DNA of 64,000 nt from Collinsella tanakaei (GCF_021531055.1 NZ_JADYTL010000008.1:55366-119365); one strand, 5' to 3'; numbered from the stretch's first letter, positions 9,215 to 18,342 are shown. Translations and numbers: made by a program. Notes: generated from the sequence alone by a model not told the origin.

Positions 9215-9440
9215 GGTGAACTCCTTCCAGCCTCAGCACCGGACGGCGCACCTTACCCGCTTGTATTGTTCCCCGGAACCCGCATTCCACGCATCGCCCC
9301 AGCTTGAGCGGTAGAAGCAGTAGGGCGAACGCATCGCTGCGCACGATACGAAGCTCAAGGCGCGAGCATACCGATTTCGAGCCGACCTCTCGACATCTTG
9401 CCGAAGCAGCACGAGTCTCAACGTTATATGGTGCTAAATA

Positions 9441-9496
9441 TTGAAATGTATTTCAATTTCAGTGATACTATCGACTATAATTAAAATGCATTTCAA
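9441..9496. promoter_or_regulatory. Two palindromic sites upstream of the DUF4143 ATPase
   Basis: TTGAAATGTATTTCAA at the left end is a 16-bp palindrome with one central mismatch, and a near copy, TTAAAATGCATTTCAA, forms the right end, 40 bases start to start. They lie in an AT-rich pocket just before the ATPase start codon, so they look like paired operator half-sites for an autoregulator or a TA-type repressor. The right copy ends 12 bases before the start codon. Confidence 0.55.
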
Positions 9497-9508
9497 ATTG
9501 GAGCTTCC

Positions 9509-10714
9509 ATGCCGTACATCGATCGCCCAACTTACCTCGCAAAGCTCCGCCGATGGCGCGATAGAGACGTCATCAAAGTAATCTCAGGCATCCGCAGGTG
9601 CGGCAAGTCGACCCTTATGGAGCTCTGGAAAGAGGAGCTCATCTCGTCAGGCGTGGCTCCGCAACGCATCGTGCACCTCAACCTCGAGCTCTTGGAAAAC
9701 GAGCACCTGCTTGAGTACCACGCACTGCACGCCGAGGTACTCCAACATATAGTACCTGGTCAAACAACCTATGTCATCATCGATGAGGTCCAAAACGTCC
9801 CCTCATTCGAGAAAGCCGTCGACAGTCTCTATGCACGACCGGGAATTGACCTCTACATCACAGGCTCGAATTCCAAGCTCCTTCGAGGGACACTTGCCAC
9901 ACTCCTCTCCGGCCGTTATATAGAAATCGAGATGCTTCCCCTTTCATTTGCCGAGTATCGATTCGCCTTCGGCGATGATGGGCGCAGCCTTATGCGGAGC
10001 TGGTCCGATTACCTTCACGACGGCTCGCTCCCCGCTGTAACCGCAATCGCCGGAAACGATGCCCTCGTGCATGACTACCTATCGGGAATCCTCAATACCG
10101 TACTGCTAAAGGACGTCGCCGAACGGCTCAACGTTGCCAATGCCGCCAACCTAAACGCCGTCACCGATTTCCTGTTCGATAACATCGGCAACCTCTCCAC
10201 GCCCAAAGGCATAGCCGACGCCATGACCTCCGCTGGAAACAAGATATCGTCTGCTACCGTCTCCGACTACGTGCAAGGCCTGTGCGCAAGCTACTTATTT
10301 TACGAAGTCGCACGTTTCGATCTGCGCGGAAAACGAATCCTCAAGCAAGAGAGGAAATACTATGCTACCGACCTGGGCATGCGTCGTTTATCCTGCTCGG
10401 ACACGGTACGGGATACAGGACGGATACTCGAGAATGTCGTATATCTCGAACTTCGCAGACGCGAAGGTGAGGTATACGTCGGAAAACTACCGGGGAGCGA
10501 AATCGACTTTGTAACGAACGGCCCCTCGGGTAAGGCCTACTACCAGGTGGCAGAATCCGTCGCTGACTCTCGCACGCTCGAGCGCGAGATAGCGCCCCTC
10601 GCCGCGCTGCGAGACAACCATCCAAAGTACCTCATCACCCTGGACGACGTGCGGCCCGTCTCGCACGAGGGCATACGCCAGGTATACGCCCTCGACTGGC
10701 TGCTCGATCGGTAG
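9509..10714 (+). CDS. AAA family ATPase with DUF4143 domain
   Basis: A 401-residue ATPase. Walker A is ISGIRRCGKSTLMELW (about residues 27-42), Walker B is VIIDEVQNVPSFEK (about 89-102), and a sensor-like strand YITGSNSKLL follows. The C-terminal half (FDLRGKRILKQERKYYATDL, then LENVVYLELRRREGEVYV and SEIDFV) is the DUF4143 domain, which has a PD-(D/E)XK-like core. The family is very common in gut bacteria; members are often near toxin-antitoxin-like operators, but the function is unresolved. The two palindromes upstream support regulated expression. It converges on the large surface-protein gene across a shared terminator. Confidence 0.88.
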   Translation: MPYIDRPTYLAKLRRWRDRDVIKVISGIRRCGKSTLMELWKEELISSGVAPQRIVHLNLELLENEHLLEYHALHAEVLQHIVPGQTTYVIIDEVQNVPSFEKAVDSLYARPGIDLYITGSNSKLLRGTLATLLSGRYIEIEMLPLSFAEYRFAFGDDGRSLMRSWSDYLHDGSLPAVTAIAGNDALVHDYLSGILNTVLLKDVAERLNVANAANLNAVTDFLFDNIGNLSTPKGIADAMTSAGNKISSATVSDYVQGLCASYLFYEVARFDLRGKRILKQERKYYATDLGMRRLSCSDTVRDTGRILENVVYLELRRREGEVYVGKLPGSEIDFVTNGPSGKAYYQVAESVADSRTLEREIAPLAALRDNHPKYLITLDDVRPVSHEGIRQVYALDWLLDR

Positions 10715-10729
10715 GGCTTTCACGGCAAA

Positions 10730-10759
10730 GGGCGGGCGCCCGTCTCCGAGCGCCCGCCC
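10730..10759. terminator. Bidirectional terminator between converging genes
   Basis: GGGCGGGCGC pairs perfectly with GCGCCCGCCC over a 10-base loop, 15 bases after the ATPase stop and 23 bases after the stop of the opposite surface-protein gene. Confidence 0.75.
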
Positions 10760-10782
10760 CGTCGTCAATCGGTTGTACCGCC

Positions 10783-13700
10783 CTAGCGCCTGCGCCTCAT
10801 GAGCACGCCCGCGGCGAGCACGGCGGCACCGCCGAGGGCGGGCACTGCCGCGAGGAGCGCGGACGCGTCCCCCGTCGCGGGGATGAGGGAGCCGCCCCCG
10901 TCGGCAGCTCCGGGCTGCTCGGGAGTCTCAGGCTCGGCGGGCTGCTCGGGTTCCTCGGACTCGCCAGGATCACCGGGCTCCTCAGGCTCGCCGGGCCGCT
11001 CGGGTTCGCCAGGATCACCGGGCTGATCGGGCTCCTCGGGCTCCTCGGTCCCTCCAGGCTGCTCGGGCTCCTGATAGTCCGGGTCCTCCGCTCCGCAGTC
11101 GACGCACGTGCCGTCCTCGTAAGTGTGACCGGCGGCGGGAATCTCCACGTACGTCGTGTAGTCGCAGCCCTCACAGGTAACGTACGCCTCCCAGCCGGGC
11201 TCGGTGCAGGTGGGCGCCTTGGCGTCGTGGCGCACCAGTTCATGATCCTCGTAACCCGCGACGACGTTCGTGTCATTTGCCGGCATCGTGAAGGTTGTCG
11301 TGGCGTCGTGCCGATCCTCGAACTTGCCGCCGCCCGTGTCCACCACGTACCAACCGGTGAAGTGTCCGTAGTCGTCATACTCCTCGGTGGAGATGGTCAC
11401 CTCGGCACCCTCGGCATACATACCGCCACCCGTGCCGCCCTGGACGCGAAGCTCGTAGAGGGGTGTGGCGGGCTCGATCCGCAGGTAGGTGCTCTTATCC
11501 TCAGCGTAGGAATACGAATCGTCCTCAGCGCGTACAACCTCACCTGTCGGCGATGTCGCCCACTGATACCACGCGGGATTGCTGCCGAAGCTGACGCTGC
11601 CGCCGTTCTTGGACACGTAGATGGCGCCGTCACCGCCCTTAAGCGTGGTGGTGCCGCCCGTGAACTCGGCCACGCCGTTGGTCATGAGGGCATAGGTGAT
11701 GTCGGCGTCGTCAGACTGGGAAACGGTCGCGTCCACGGTGCCGCCGCTGATGCGGACGGCGTTGTTGCCGTAGAGTGCACCCATGACGCTCTCATCCGGG
11801 TCGGTGGTCACATCGACCGTAACCTTGCCGCCGGAGATGACGAGCTCGTCGCTGGCACCGATATACCAGCCACCCGTGGCATCGATATCGGTCGTTTCAC
11901 CGGAGATGGTCACGGAGCCGCCAGCGATAGGACGCCCGGTTGCGATGACCTCGATCTGCGAATCCGTGATGGAGAGGTCCTGCTTCGCGTAGATCGCATC
12001 GGTACCGGAAACGTTGAGATCGGACTCGCTAATCGAGATACCGCCCCTTTGAGCATTAACGGTCATCTTGCCCGAAAGCACGAGATCCGAGCAGTTCTCG
12101 ATAACCACGTCCTTGCCGTCGGAGTACAACGCGGCGTTGCCCGCTGTAACCGTCCCCGTCGCGTTATCGAGCTCGACGGTGCCGGCAGCGGCGAGACCGT
12201 GCGCCACATTCGTCAACGTGAGCTGGGCACCATCTTTAACCGTAAGGTCACCGGTGGTGTAGGTCGCATAGCTCTCCGGCGCGTTGAGGGTAAGCGAGCC
12301 GCCGCTCACCTCGATACCGCCGGCAAGCGCATAGAGCGCATAGCTGTTAGCAGAGGTCGTGGTGACGGTGCTGTTCGTAAACGTCATCGGGCTATCGTTG
12401 TCCCAAATGTAGACAGCGATCGTTCCGTCACACGTGGCATTGAGGGTCGAGTTGGTCGCGGTGATCGGCCCCTGCGCGTCGATGGCAAAGTAGTCGCCGA
12501 TCGAATTGACCGTGAGCGAACTGTCCGTGACGGAGATGCCGTTCTTGCCATAGAACCGCCCCGTCGCCTCCACCTTCGCGCCGTCCTCGATGGAAACCGT
12601 CGCTTGACCGCTCACGGCGGTTCGGCCTGCTGCCGTCCCCACGACATCGAGTACGGTACCGTTCCCCGTCACCGTGAGCTGCTGCTGGGAATACACGGTG
12701 GCCCCGGCTTCCACGTAAGCGCCCGAACCGATCGTCACCGTACCCGTGTCGGCATGGATGGCGTAATGCCCTTCATCGCCTACCGGCGCATCCGTATCGT
12801 TTGTCGTGGCCTCGAGCTTCGTGTTCTCGTCCATCACCTCGACATTCTTCTGTGCCCATACGGCATAGTAGGCATCGACGCCCTCGACCTTCACGTTCAC
12901 CTGCGCACCGTTCCCGATGGCAACGCTCCCGCCGTTGCTATGGATACCGCCCTCGCCGGAAGTCACGACGAGCTCCGCCCCATCGATGGTGATATCTTCC
13001 TGGGACTGCACCGCAGCACAACCCAAAGCGGTTTCCTTGACGGTCAGAGAGCCCTCACCGGTTATGGTAAGCGGAGACCCCCAACGAGCCCAGATGGAGC
13101 CACACGAATTTTCCCCCACAAGCTCTATGGTGATCGGACCGACATCGACAGTCTGATCGGTCTCGATGGCAAGTCCAGCTTGATCGGTACCCGTGATCTT
13201 CGCGCCGTTAAGTGTGAGTGTCTGCGTCTTCGGGTCGTAAGACACCGTGTTGTCGCCGAGCACATCCGCCGCGTTCTCGCTCGTCACGTCAACACCGCCG
13301 ACGGACAGACCGTACTCGACCACCGGAGTCTTCCAAGCCGCGCTCGCCGCGCTCTTCGCGCTGGTTTCGCTCGCACGATACTCGTAGTTTTCCTCGGGAC
13401 CCCAGGCGCGAACGTCGAAGGCGTAGGTAGCGCCGTTTTTCGGCGCGGTAACGACGGACGTGAGCTCGCAGCTGGTATCCGCGATGGTAGTAGAACCCAC
13501 CTGGCTCGTGCTGCCGTCTGCGGTCGTCTCGTAGAAGGTGACCCGGTACTCCGCAGCGTTCGCGACGGCGTCCCACGAAGCGGTGAACCCGCCGCCCGTC
13601 CAGGTGAGGTTGGAGGGCGTAGCGAGCTGCACGAGCTGCCCGGTCGTGTAGAGGTAGCTATAGGTGCCCTCCGCGCGGCCGACCTCCTTCATGGTGTCGT

Positions 13701-14043
13701 CTTGCTGCTTCTCGTAGTACACGAACGTAACGGGATGGTATCCGTTAAGACCTTCGACACTTCCCGCGATGGCGTAGAACTGCTCCGCAGCCTGGAAGAG
13801 GTTCTCGATATCGTAGGAGTACTCCCCGTTCACGGGGGGCATGCACGAATCGTCGCTATTCGGCCCGAACATCAGAGGATAAAGGTCGATCCCGCTGTAA
13901 TACTCCCCCTCTGCATCCCAGTGCAGCACGCCGTCATCGTCAAGCCACGCATTCGGCGTGAAGTCTTGCGCGAACGCCGTCGCCGGAAGCAACAGTATCG
14001 CCGCCAGCAAGCAGGTCAGCACCGCCACGACCCTCTTTCCCAT
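10783..14043 (-). CDS. Large sortase-anchored surface protein with beta-helix-like repeats
   Basis: A 1086-residue secreted protein. The signal peptide is clear (MGKRVVAVLTCLLAAILLLP, cleavage near AFA). A fibronectin-like section follows (about residues 130-230, TWTGGGFTASWDAVANAAEY). Then comes a long stretch, about 250-860, of short repeated strands (LTLNGAKITG, ITIDGAELVVTSGEGGIHSN, VSIEDGAKVEATG), the pattern of a right-handed beta-helix. Near the end are a Cys module (KAPTCTEPGWEAYVTCEGCD), a proline/glutamate-rich wall-spanning region, and a sorting signal IPATGD with hydrophobic helix and RRRR. It resembles adhesins or carbohydrate-binding surface proteins. The LuxR-type regulator just upstream on the same strand may control it. 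Confidence 0.85.
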   Translation of the reverse strand: MGKRVVAVLTCLLAAILLLPATAFAQDFTPNAWLDDDGVLHWDAEGEYYSGIDLYPLMFGPNSDDSCMPPVNGEYSYDIENLFQAAEQFYAIAGSVEGLNGYHPVTFVYYEKQQDDTMKEVGRAEGTYSYLYTTGQLVQLATPSNLTWTGGGFTASWDAVANAAEYRVTFYETTADGSTSQVGSTTIADTSCELTSVVTAPKNGATYAFDVRAWGPEENYEYRASETSAKSAASAAWKTPVVEYGLSVGGVDVTSENAADVLGDNTVSYDPKTQTLTLNGAKITGTDQAGLAIETDQTVDVGPITIELVGENSCGSIWARWGSPLTITGEGSLTVKETALGCAAVQSQEDITIDGAELVVTSGEGGIHSNGGSVAIGNGAQVNVKVEGVDAYYAVWAQKNVEVMDENTKLEATTNDTDAPVGDEGHYAIHADTGTVTIGSGAYVEAGATVYSQQQLTVTGNGTVLDVVGTAAGRTAVSGQATVSIEDGAKVEATGRFYGKNGISVTDSSLTVNSIGDYFAIDAQGPITATNSTLNATCDGTIAVYIWDNDSPMTFTNSTVTTTSANSYALYALAGGIEVSGGSLTLNAPESYATYTTGDLTVKDGAQLTLTNVAHGLAAAGTVELDNATGTVTAGNAALYSDGKDVVIENCSDLVLSGKMTVNAQRGGISISESDLNVSGTDAIYAKQDLSITDSQIEVIATGRPIAGGSVTISGETTDIDATGGWYIGASDELVISGGKVTVDVTTDPDESVMGALYGNNAVRISGGTVDATVSQSDDADITYALMTNGVAEFTGGTTTLKGGDGAIYVSKNGGSVSFGSNPAWYQWATSPTGEVVRAEDDSYSYAEDKSTYLRIEPATPLYELRVQGGTGGGMYAEGAEVTISTEEYDDYGHFTGWYVVDTGGGKFEDRHDATTTFTMPANDTNVVAGYEDHELVRHDAKAPTCTEPGWEAYVTCEGCDYTTYVEIPAAGHTYEDGTCVDCGAEDPDYQEPEQPGGTEEPEEPDQPGDPGEPERPGEPEEPGDPGESEEPEQPAEPETPEQPGAADGGGSLIPATGDASALLAAVPALGGAAVLAAGVLMRRRR

Positions 14044-14167
14044 AACCTACCGTCCTTTTCGCCAATCCATTCCGAACGACGGAATACACAGAAACATGTC
14101 TGATTTTCAGCGAGAACGGTACCGAGCGCATCACCCTCCCGAAGGGAAAAACGGGCGAGCTCCCTCG

Positions 14168-15370
14168 TCAGGACAGCATGAATTTGCCCAGATCTTGCCG
14201 TCGTGAGATGCCGAGCTTGGTGAGCGAGCGCGAGATGTAGCTCTTCACGGTGTTCACCGAGACGCCCATATGCTGTGCGATCTCTTGGTTCGTCCAGCCG
14301 CGCGCGGCGAGCATGGACGCGGCGAACTCCGTGGTGGTGAGGCCGTCTGCCACGTCGTCGCCGGTCGCAGGGTTATGAATGCGGCGCCAGCCGGCGGAAA
14401 AGCAATACGTGATCTCGATGATGCGCCTGAAATCCTCCGGCCACCCGGGCTTGATTGCGGCCTCGAGCATGCCGCCGAGAAGCCCGTGATGTTCGCCGAA
14501 AGGCTCGATGAGGTCATCCGGCCGCGCGAGCTCCCACGCTGCGAGCAGGTGCTCACGGGCACGTTCGACCTCGCGCAGGCTCATGAGATCCATGACGGCG
14601 ATGAGGTGCAGGTAGATGGAGGGAATGGGATAGACGTCCTCCTGCGTCATGAGCACGGTCTGGGCGATGCCGAGGCTCTGCGCGTAGTCGCCCGCGAGGT
14701 ACACGGCATGCGCCTGCACATAGCACGCGAACGCCCGCAGCCCGGGCGGCAGGAGCGGCAGCACGTCCTGCGCATGAGGCAGCCCCTCGGGTGCGGGCAG
14801 ATGCAGAAGCACGCTCGCAGCCTGGGCGATGAACGCCTCCGCGGCGCGCAGCTGCGGATTCTCGGCGAATGCCGCCACGATCGCGCCGCGCGCCTTCTCG
14901 AGCGCATCTCGCGCCCGCTCGATACGGCCGAGCGGCAGGTTCGCGTAGGCGCAGATAAGGCAAGCCGAAAGTCGAGAGTCGAAGTCCTCGCTCTCCAGAT
15001 AACGCTCCGCCACGGCAACGGCCTTATCGGGCATGCCGCTAAAGTAAGCGTACTCCGCACGAGCGATGTCGCGACGCGACCCTTCCTCGAAGGATTCCAC
15101 GAACTCCCTGCAATGACCCAACTCGAACGCCGTGTTCATGAGCGGCATGAGGTTCGCGTGCGCACCCCGCGCGCGTCGCGGTCGCTGAGGGGCGGCGGGC
15201 CCGACACCGGCGCGGCGCGGATCGTCGGGTTTGCGCGCGTTCACGGGAATCCCCCATGAACCGCCGAACTTCCCGGCGCCCTCGATGCGACCCTCCGCGC
15301 ACAGCCTCTGTACCAGACGCTCCGTCACGTTCCAGCGGCGCGCGGCCTCCTTCACGCTTATGTACTCCAT
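14168..15370 (-). CDS. LuxR-type regulator with an extra N-terminal helix-turn-helix
   Basis: A 400-residue protein with DNA-binding domains at both ends. The N-terminus (YISVKEAARRWNVTERLVQR, then GAGKFGGSWGIP) is an excisionase/MerR-like HTH_17. The C-terminus (GWTNQEIAQHMGVSVNTVKS, then RSLTKLGISRR) is a LuxR C-terminal HTH. Between them is an alpha-helical repeat region of TPR type (about residues 70-320), as in MalT-like sensors. The Met at MEYISVKEAA was chosen because the longer reading has no domain content. It lies 125 bases upstream of the 1086-residue surface-protein gene in the same direction, so local control of cell-surface genes is inferred. Confidence 0.85.
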   Translation of the reverse strand: MEYISVKEAARRWNVTERLVQRLCAEGRIEGAGKFGGSWGIPVNARKPDDPRRAGVGPAAPQRPRRARGAHANLMPLMNTAFELGHCREFVESFEEGSRRDIARAEYAYFSGMPDKAVAVAERYLESEDFDSRLSACLICAYANLPLGRIERARDALEKARGAIVAAFAENPQLRAAEAFIAQAASVLLHLPAPEGLPHAQDVLPLLPPGLRAFACYVQAHAVYLAGDYAQSLGIAQTVLMTQEDVYPIPSIYLHLIAVMDLMSLREVERAREHLLAAWELARPDDLIEPFGEHHGLLGGMLEAAIKPGWPEDFRRIIEITYCFSAGWRRIHNPATGDDVADGLTTTEFAASMLAARGWTNQEIAQHMGVSVNTVKSYISRSLTKLGISRRQDLGKFMLS

Positions 15371-15758
15371 GCCAGCCCTCGACCCTGCGCAGTTGCGCGC
15401 TCCAGCACGATTCCATTCGTTTCGACGAACACTATGGCACAAGACCGGCATCGAGTTCTATTCGTCGGTGCGAACAGTTTCGCACTGATTGGCGTAAGGA
15501 AACGTGGGCTCCCACAGGCATGCTCTCACCTATGTAGTGCACTTTTGGCGATCGCGGACGCCCCGTACTTTCGTCTGCTATTTGGCATCCACAGATGCGA
15601 AAAGACGTCCACCCTCATTTCACCAATCACATTTGAGCCATTGCAAGCTGCCTGCAGATGTAGCATCCGTTGACATACTCATAATGAATTCTCGCAACAA
15701 GGCATCCGATAGAGCCAAGGGACGTTATTTGGCTGTTAACGCACCAATCTTCGCTTTT
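15371..15758. other. Intergenic region upstream of the LuxR-type regulator
   Basis: No gene is supported. It contains the presumed regulator promoter, and its right end runs into the hairpin listed next. Confidence 0.5.
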
Positions 15759-15779
15759 TTACGAAAATTGGCGCGTTAA
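15736..15779. repeat. 18-bp inverted repeat (hairpin) at the end of the phage remnant
   Basis: TTAACGCACCAATCTTCG pairs with CGAAAATTGGCGCGTTAA with two mismatches around a T-rich loop. It overlaps the 3' end of the degraded phage gene and could be an old terminator. Confidence 0.5.
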
Positions 15780-16389
15780 TAATCTACTCCCTAGCTGCTC
15801 TTGGAGCTGCTGGTTCTGAACGACTAGGTTGGCTATCGACTGGTTGAGGGCGGCAACGTCCCTGTCGTGCTTTGTCTCAAGCTCGCCAATCTCGTTCTGC
15901 AGCTGGACGGCTACATCTTCGTCCAAGAGTTCCCGCATATCCGTATACCAAGATTCGAAGCTGGAAACTATGGCGTCCAAGTCGAAGCGTAGGTTTATCC
16001 AAGGGCAATCGGTAGTTCCCCGCAAGTCCTCACCATTTCGTCGGTGAGGTACTGGGCGTTGGCGGGAACGGTGATCTTTGCCAAGAGCAGGTCGAAGAGT
16101 GAGCCTGAGCGGGCGTATAAGGGACTTCCCCGCCCCTCAGCGCCCTCTAGGTACTCAAATAGACGCCGCGCTTCTCGGAGTCGAAGCGGAGGGCTATGTA
16201 GTCCACCCGCTCCTCTGCGTTACCGTTGGAAAGGGTGAACTGCTTATTCTCTGTGCTCTGGTAGAAGCGCCCCTTGATAAAAGCGTCACCCGGATTCACG
16301 ACCACCGCGAATGAGTTCTCGATAGGCTCAACCAGAAGGGCGGTTGAGACGTTCGGGATAATCCCATCACCCCAGAACCCCGAGAACAT
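15759..16389 (-). pseudogene. Frameshifted phage tail/structural protein remnant
   Basis: Three consecutive minus-strand segments in different frames join into one recognisable phage structural protein. The first starts MFSGFWGDGIIPNVSTALLV and continues NPGDAFIKGRFYQST, which matches the N-terminal module of phage receptor-binding/minor structural proteins. The second reads LFDLLLAKITVPANAQYLTD, the usual continuation of that module. The third carries a helical stretch, LRFDLDAIVSSFESWYTDM, then a coiled coil ending LQEQLGSRLL. The frame changes near 16,150 and 16,020 break it. It lies outside the intact prophage, so it marks an older, lost phage insertion. Confidence 0.65.
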
Positions 16390-16844
16390 AGCGGCGAAAT
16401 CGTCAGAGCTGTAAACCCTGCCTGGGGTTCCGTCCTCGTTCTGCTGCGCGTCCTATAATAACCCCAGCGACTTTTTTACATCGAGAACCGCGACGCGCAG
16501 TCGCTTGGCTACCTCGCCACAGGCGTTTTATTCGAAGCCGTATAGGGATACCCGCCCACCCGGACAAGGACAAACCCGCAGGATGGAGGGGCGAGCCATT
16601 GGAGTCGGGTCCGTGTGACTCAAACCCCCCTAACGACGCGACGGCCTCCTACGACGTACCGCCCCTCGACGTGCGCATCTTGCGCACGAACACGCTCGAA
16701 AACGGCTTTCAGTACATGAACACCACGCCGGACGAAGGTGGGCAGCTGCTGTCGGCAAGGGTAAAAGCGCCCACCCAGCACAACGTTAAATCCAGCCTCG
16801 GCCGGCCCATCGAGCCGATCGGACGGTGCCAGCGACCCGTCGTG
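16390..16844. other. Non-coding stretch with dispersed repeat
   Basis: No gene is supported. A minus-strand frame of about 70 codons past the DUF4241 stop lacks a start codon and resembles nothing known. One copy of the dispersed palindrome lies here. Confidence 0.5.
16455..16481. repeat. Dispersed repeat ATAATAACCCCAGCGACTTT, copy 2
   Basis: Almost exact reverse complement of the copy at 18,280-18,308, so the two frame the DUF4241 and membrane-protein genes as an inverted pair about 1.8 kb apart. Confidence 0.6.
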
Positions 16845-17567
16845 TCACTTTTCGTAGCACGTCGCGATATCGATGAGGTGGACGTACACGCCGCACACCT
16901 TACCTTGGGCGTCGTAGCCGAAGTAGACCGGGTAGACCCCGTCGCCCCAACCGGCGGTAAACGCGGCGAGGTTGCACTCCGTCCCCGGCACGGTCCAGTT
17001 GACCCAGTCGCCACCCTCGCGCTGGTAGCGGGGGTGCTCGCGCGCGCTCTCGTCGAGCAAGTCGAAGAACAGGTCGTTGTAGGGATCGATGCTCTCGTCT
17101 TCCTCCAAACGCTTCGCCCAATACGCCCGGAACGCCTCCTGGGTGCGGACGTCCGCAATGCACCCCATGCCTGCATCCACGAAGAAGCCGAAGAACGTAT
17201 CGTCCTCAAGGTCTTCAAGATCCTCGTCGCCCACCGTACCCAGATCGTAGCGAACCGGCCGCTCGTCGCTAATCGCCATCTTGACGCAAGCATAGCGGTC
17301 GCCATAGAGCTCGCTCGACACGACGCAGATCGTTACCGTATAGGTTCCGGCGGGAACGGTCTGGAGATACGGGCGGGCATCTTCTAGCTCGACAAGCGGG
17401 TCGCAAGCGATGAGCTCTCCCGTGGGAATGGAAACGGAACCGATGTTTAGCACGTCGACCGTCATGCCCCCGATAGCCGTTTCCGTGAAATAGGCTTCGA
17501 GGTCGATTGTGCAGGCAAGCCGTTCTTTAACGGATTCGTAGCGGTGCAGCCATTCCGACGTGGGCAT
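16845..17567 (-). CDS. DUF4241 family protein
   Basis: A 240-residue soluble protein. The C-terminal part (FFVDAGMGCIADVRTQEAF, then AFTAGWGDGVYPVYFGYDAQ and VCGVYVHLIDI) matches DUF4241. That family is frequent in bacteria and turns up beside polymorphic-toxin immunity genes, but its biochemical role is not established. The Met at MPTSEWLHRY was chosen because AAGGGAG lies upstream, whereas an earlier in-frame Met has no ribosome site and would overlap less plausibly with the neighbour. The next upstream gene ends 46 bases away on the same strand, so they may be cotranscribed. Confidence 0.75.
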   Translation of the reverse strand: MPTSEWLHRYESVKERLACTIDLEAYFTETAIGGMTVDVLNIGSVSIPTGELIACDPLVELEDARPYLQTVPAGTYTVTICVVSSELYGDRYACVKMAISDERPVRYDLGTVGDEDLEDLEDDTFFGFFVDAGMGCIADVRTQEAFRAYWAKRLEEDESIDPYNDLFFDLLDESAREHPRYQREGGDWVNWTVPGTECNLAAFTAGWGDGVYPVYFGYDAQGKVCGVYVHLIDIATCYEK

Positions 17568-17613
17568 AGCAGGCTCCCTTCCATCCCAAGACACAAGCGC
17601 TGTACGGGCAAGC

Positions 17614-18081
17614 TCAAAGCGCGTCTTGATCGCTCGCCCTCGCATGCCCTTTGGTGATGATTCTACCCGGATCGACGTTGCGTTCGATGTACGTCCAGAA
17701 CGCTTCGCTTCCCCGCATGAGCGCCTCGACGGACACGCGGCGACGCCCCGCCCACACGGTCATCTTGGCGAGCGCGCCCGTGCTGCTGTTCGGGTTCACG
17801 CGACGCACGACCCTCGTGATGTCGGCAACTTCGAACTGCCACGCGCGGCCGAAGCACGGACGGACGGTCACCACACCCTGGCGCACGACGACCCGGAACC
17901 GCGGCCACAACACTCCGGCGATGATAAAAGGTGCGATAAGGAGCGCGAATATAACCGCTCCGGCAGGCGGCAGTTCGCCGGCAAGCGCAAACCCCGCGGG
18001 AACGAGGCAGAGCAGCGCTGCGCCACCGAGCATGAGCCGGGCGAAACCCTTTGGCACCGTGACGATGATGCTGTCTTCCAT
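17614..18081 (-). CDS. Small membrane protein with PH-like domain (DUF6560-like)
   Basis: A 155-residue protein with two hydrophobic helices near the N-terminus (ARLMLGGAALLCLVPAGFAL and AVIFALLIAPFIIAGVLW). They are followed by a basic beta-rich domain (RFRVVVRQGVVTVRPCFGR, FEVADITRVVRRVNPN, then EAFWTYIERN). That layout, a membrane hairpin plus a PH-like fold, is typical of DUF6560/bPH-type proteins. The start MEDSIIVTVPKG was preferred over an extended reading through a palindromic repeat, though its ribosome site is weak. No function is known. Confidence 0.65.
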   Translation of the reverse strand: MEDSIIVTVPKGFARLMLGGAALLCLVPAGFALAGELPPAGAVIFALLIAPFIIAGVLWPRFRVVVRQGVVTVRPCFGRAWQFEVADITRVVRRVNPNSSTGALAKMTVWAGRRRVSVEALMRGSEAFWTYIERNVDPGRIITKGHARASDQDAL

Positions 18082-18139
18082 GTTGAGCGACGCCCTTGAC
18101 CTGCGACCTTCGATACGTCCAGCGCTTCCCCGTGCTGAT

Positions 18140-18166
18140 GTAAAAATACCCCAGGGGTTTTTTAAC
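18140..18166. repeat. Dispersed palindromic repeat, copy 3 (ACCCCAGGGGT core)
   Basis: GTAAAAATACCCCAGGGGTT followed by T-rich sequence and TTAAC; the same family as the repeats near 7,239 and 18,280. Confidence 0.55.
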
Positions 18167-18279
18167 ATTCGTCTCCAGCGACTCAACGTCTCGCCCAAAT
18201 GGGTTGGATTGAACCCGTCCCCAACCAACCCATCCCGCCAAAGACTCAGGGGCGACCGCGAAATCGCAGGACGCCCCGT

Positions 18280-18308
18280 GTAAAAAAGTCGCTGGGGTTA
18301 TTTTACAT
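18280..18308. repeat. Dispersed palindromic repeat, copy 4
   Basis: GTAAAAAAGTCGCTGGGGTT, then ATTTTACAT. It is the inverted partner of the copy at 16,455, with a partial second ending (GGGGTTATTTTACAT) right after it. It sits just outside the prophage, in what was once the region downstream of guaA. Confidence 0.55.
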
Positions 18309-18331
18309 GGGGGTTATTTTACATGCGCTAT

Positions 18332-18342
18332 TCCCACTCGAT
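18332..18342. other. attL core (TCCCACTCGAT)
   Basis: This 11-bp core is identical to the one inside the 3' end of guaA at the far end of the prophage. Read on the minus strand, the host side continues ATC-GAG-TGG-GAA-TAG, which is the displaced original end of guaA (Ile-Glu-Trp-Glu-stop). That makes this the host-derived half-site left behind by integration. Confidence 0.85.

Noticed and set aside
11125..14103. 992-codon plus-strand reading frame opposite the large surface protein
   Set aside because: It has no domains and is rich in Arg, Gly and His. It mirrors the GC-rich minus-strand gene, which has signal peptide, repeats and sorting signal. It is a composition artefact.
16599..17387. 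262-codon plus-strand frame opposite the DUF4241 gene
   Set aside because: The opposite strand has a ribosome site and family motifs, so this is a shadow frame.
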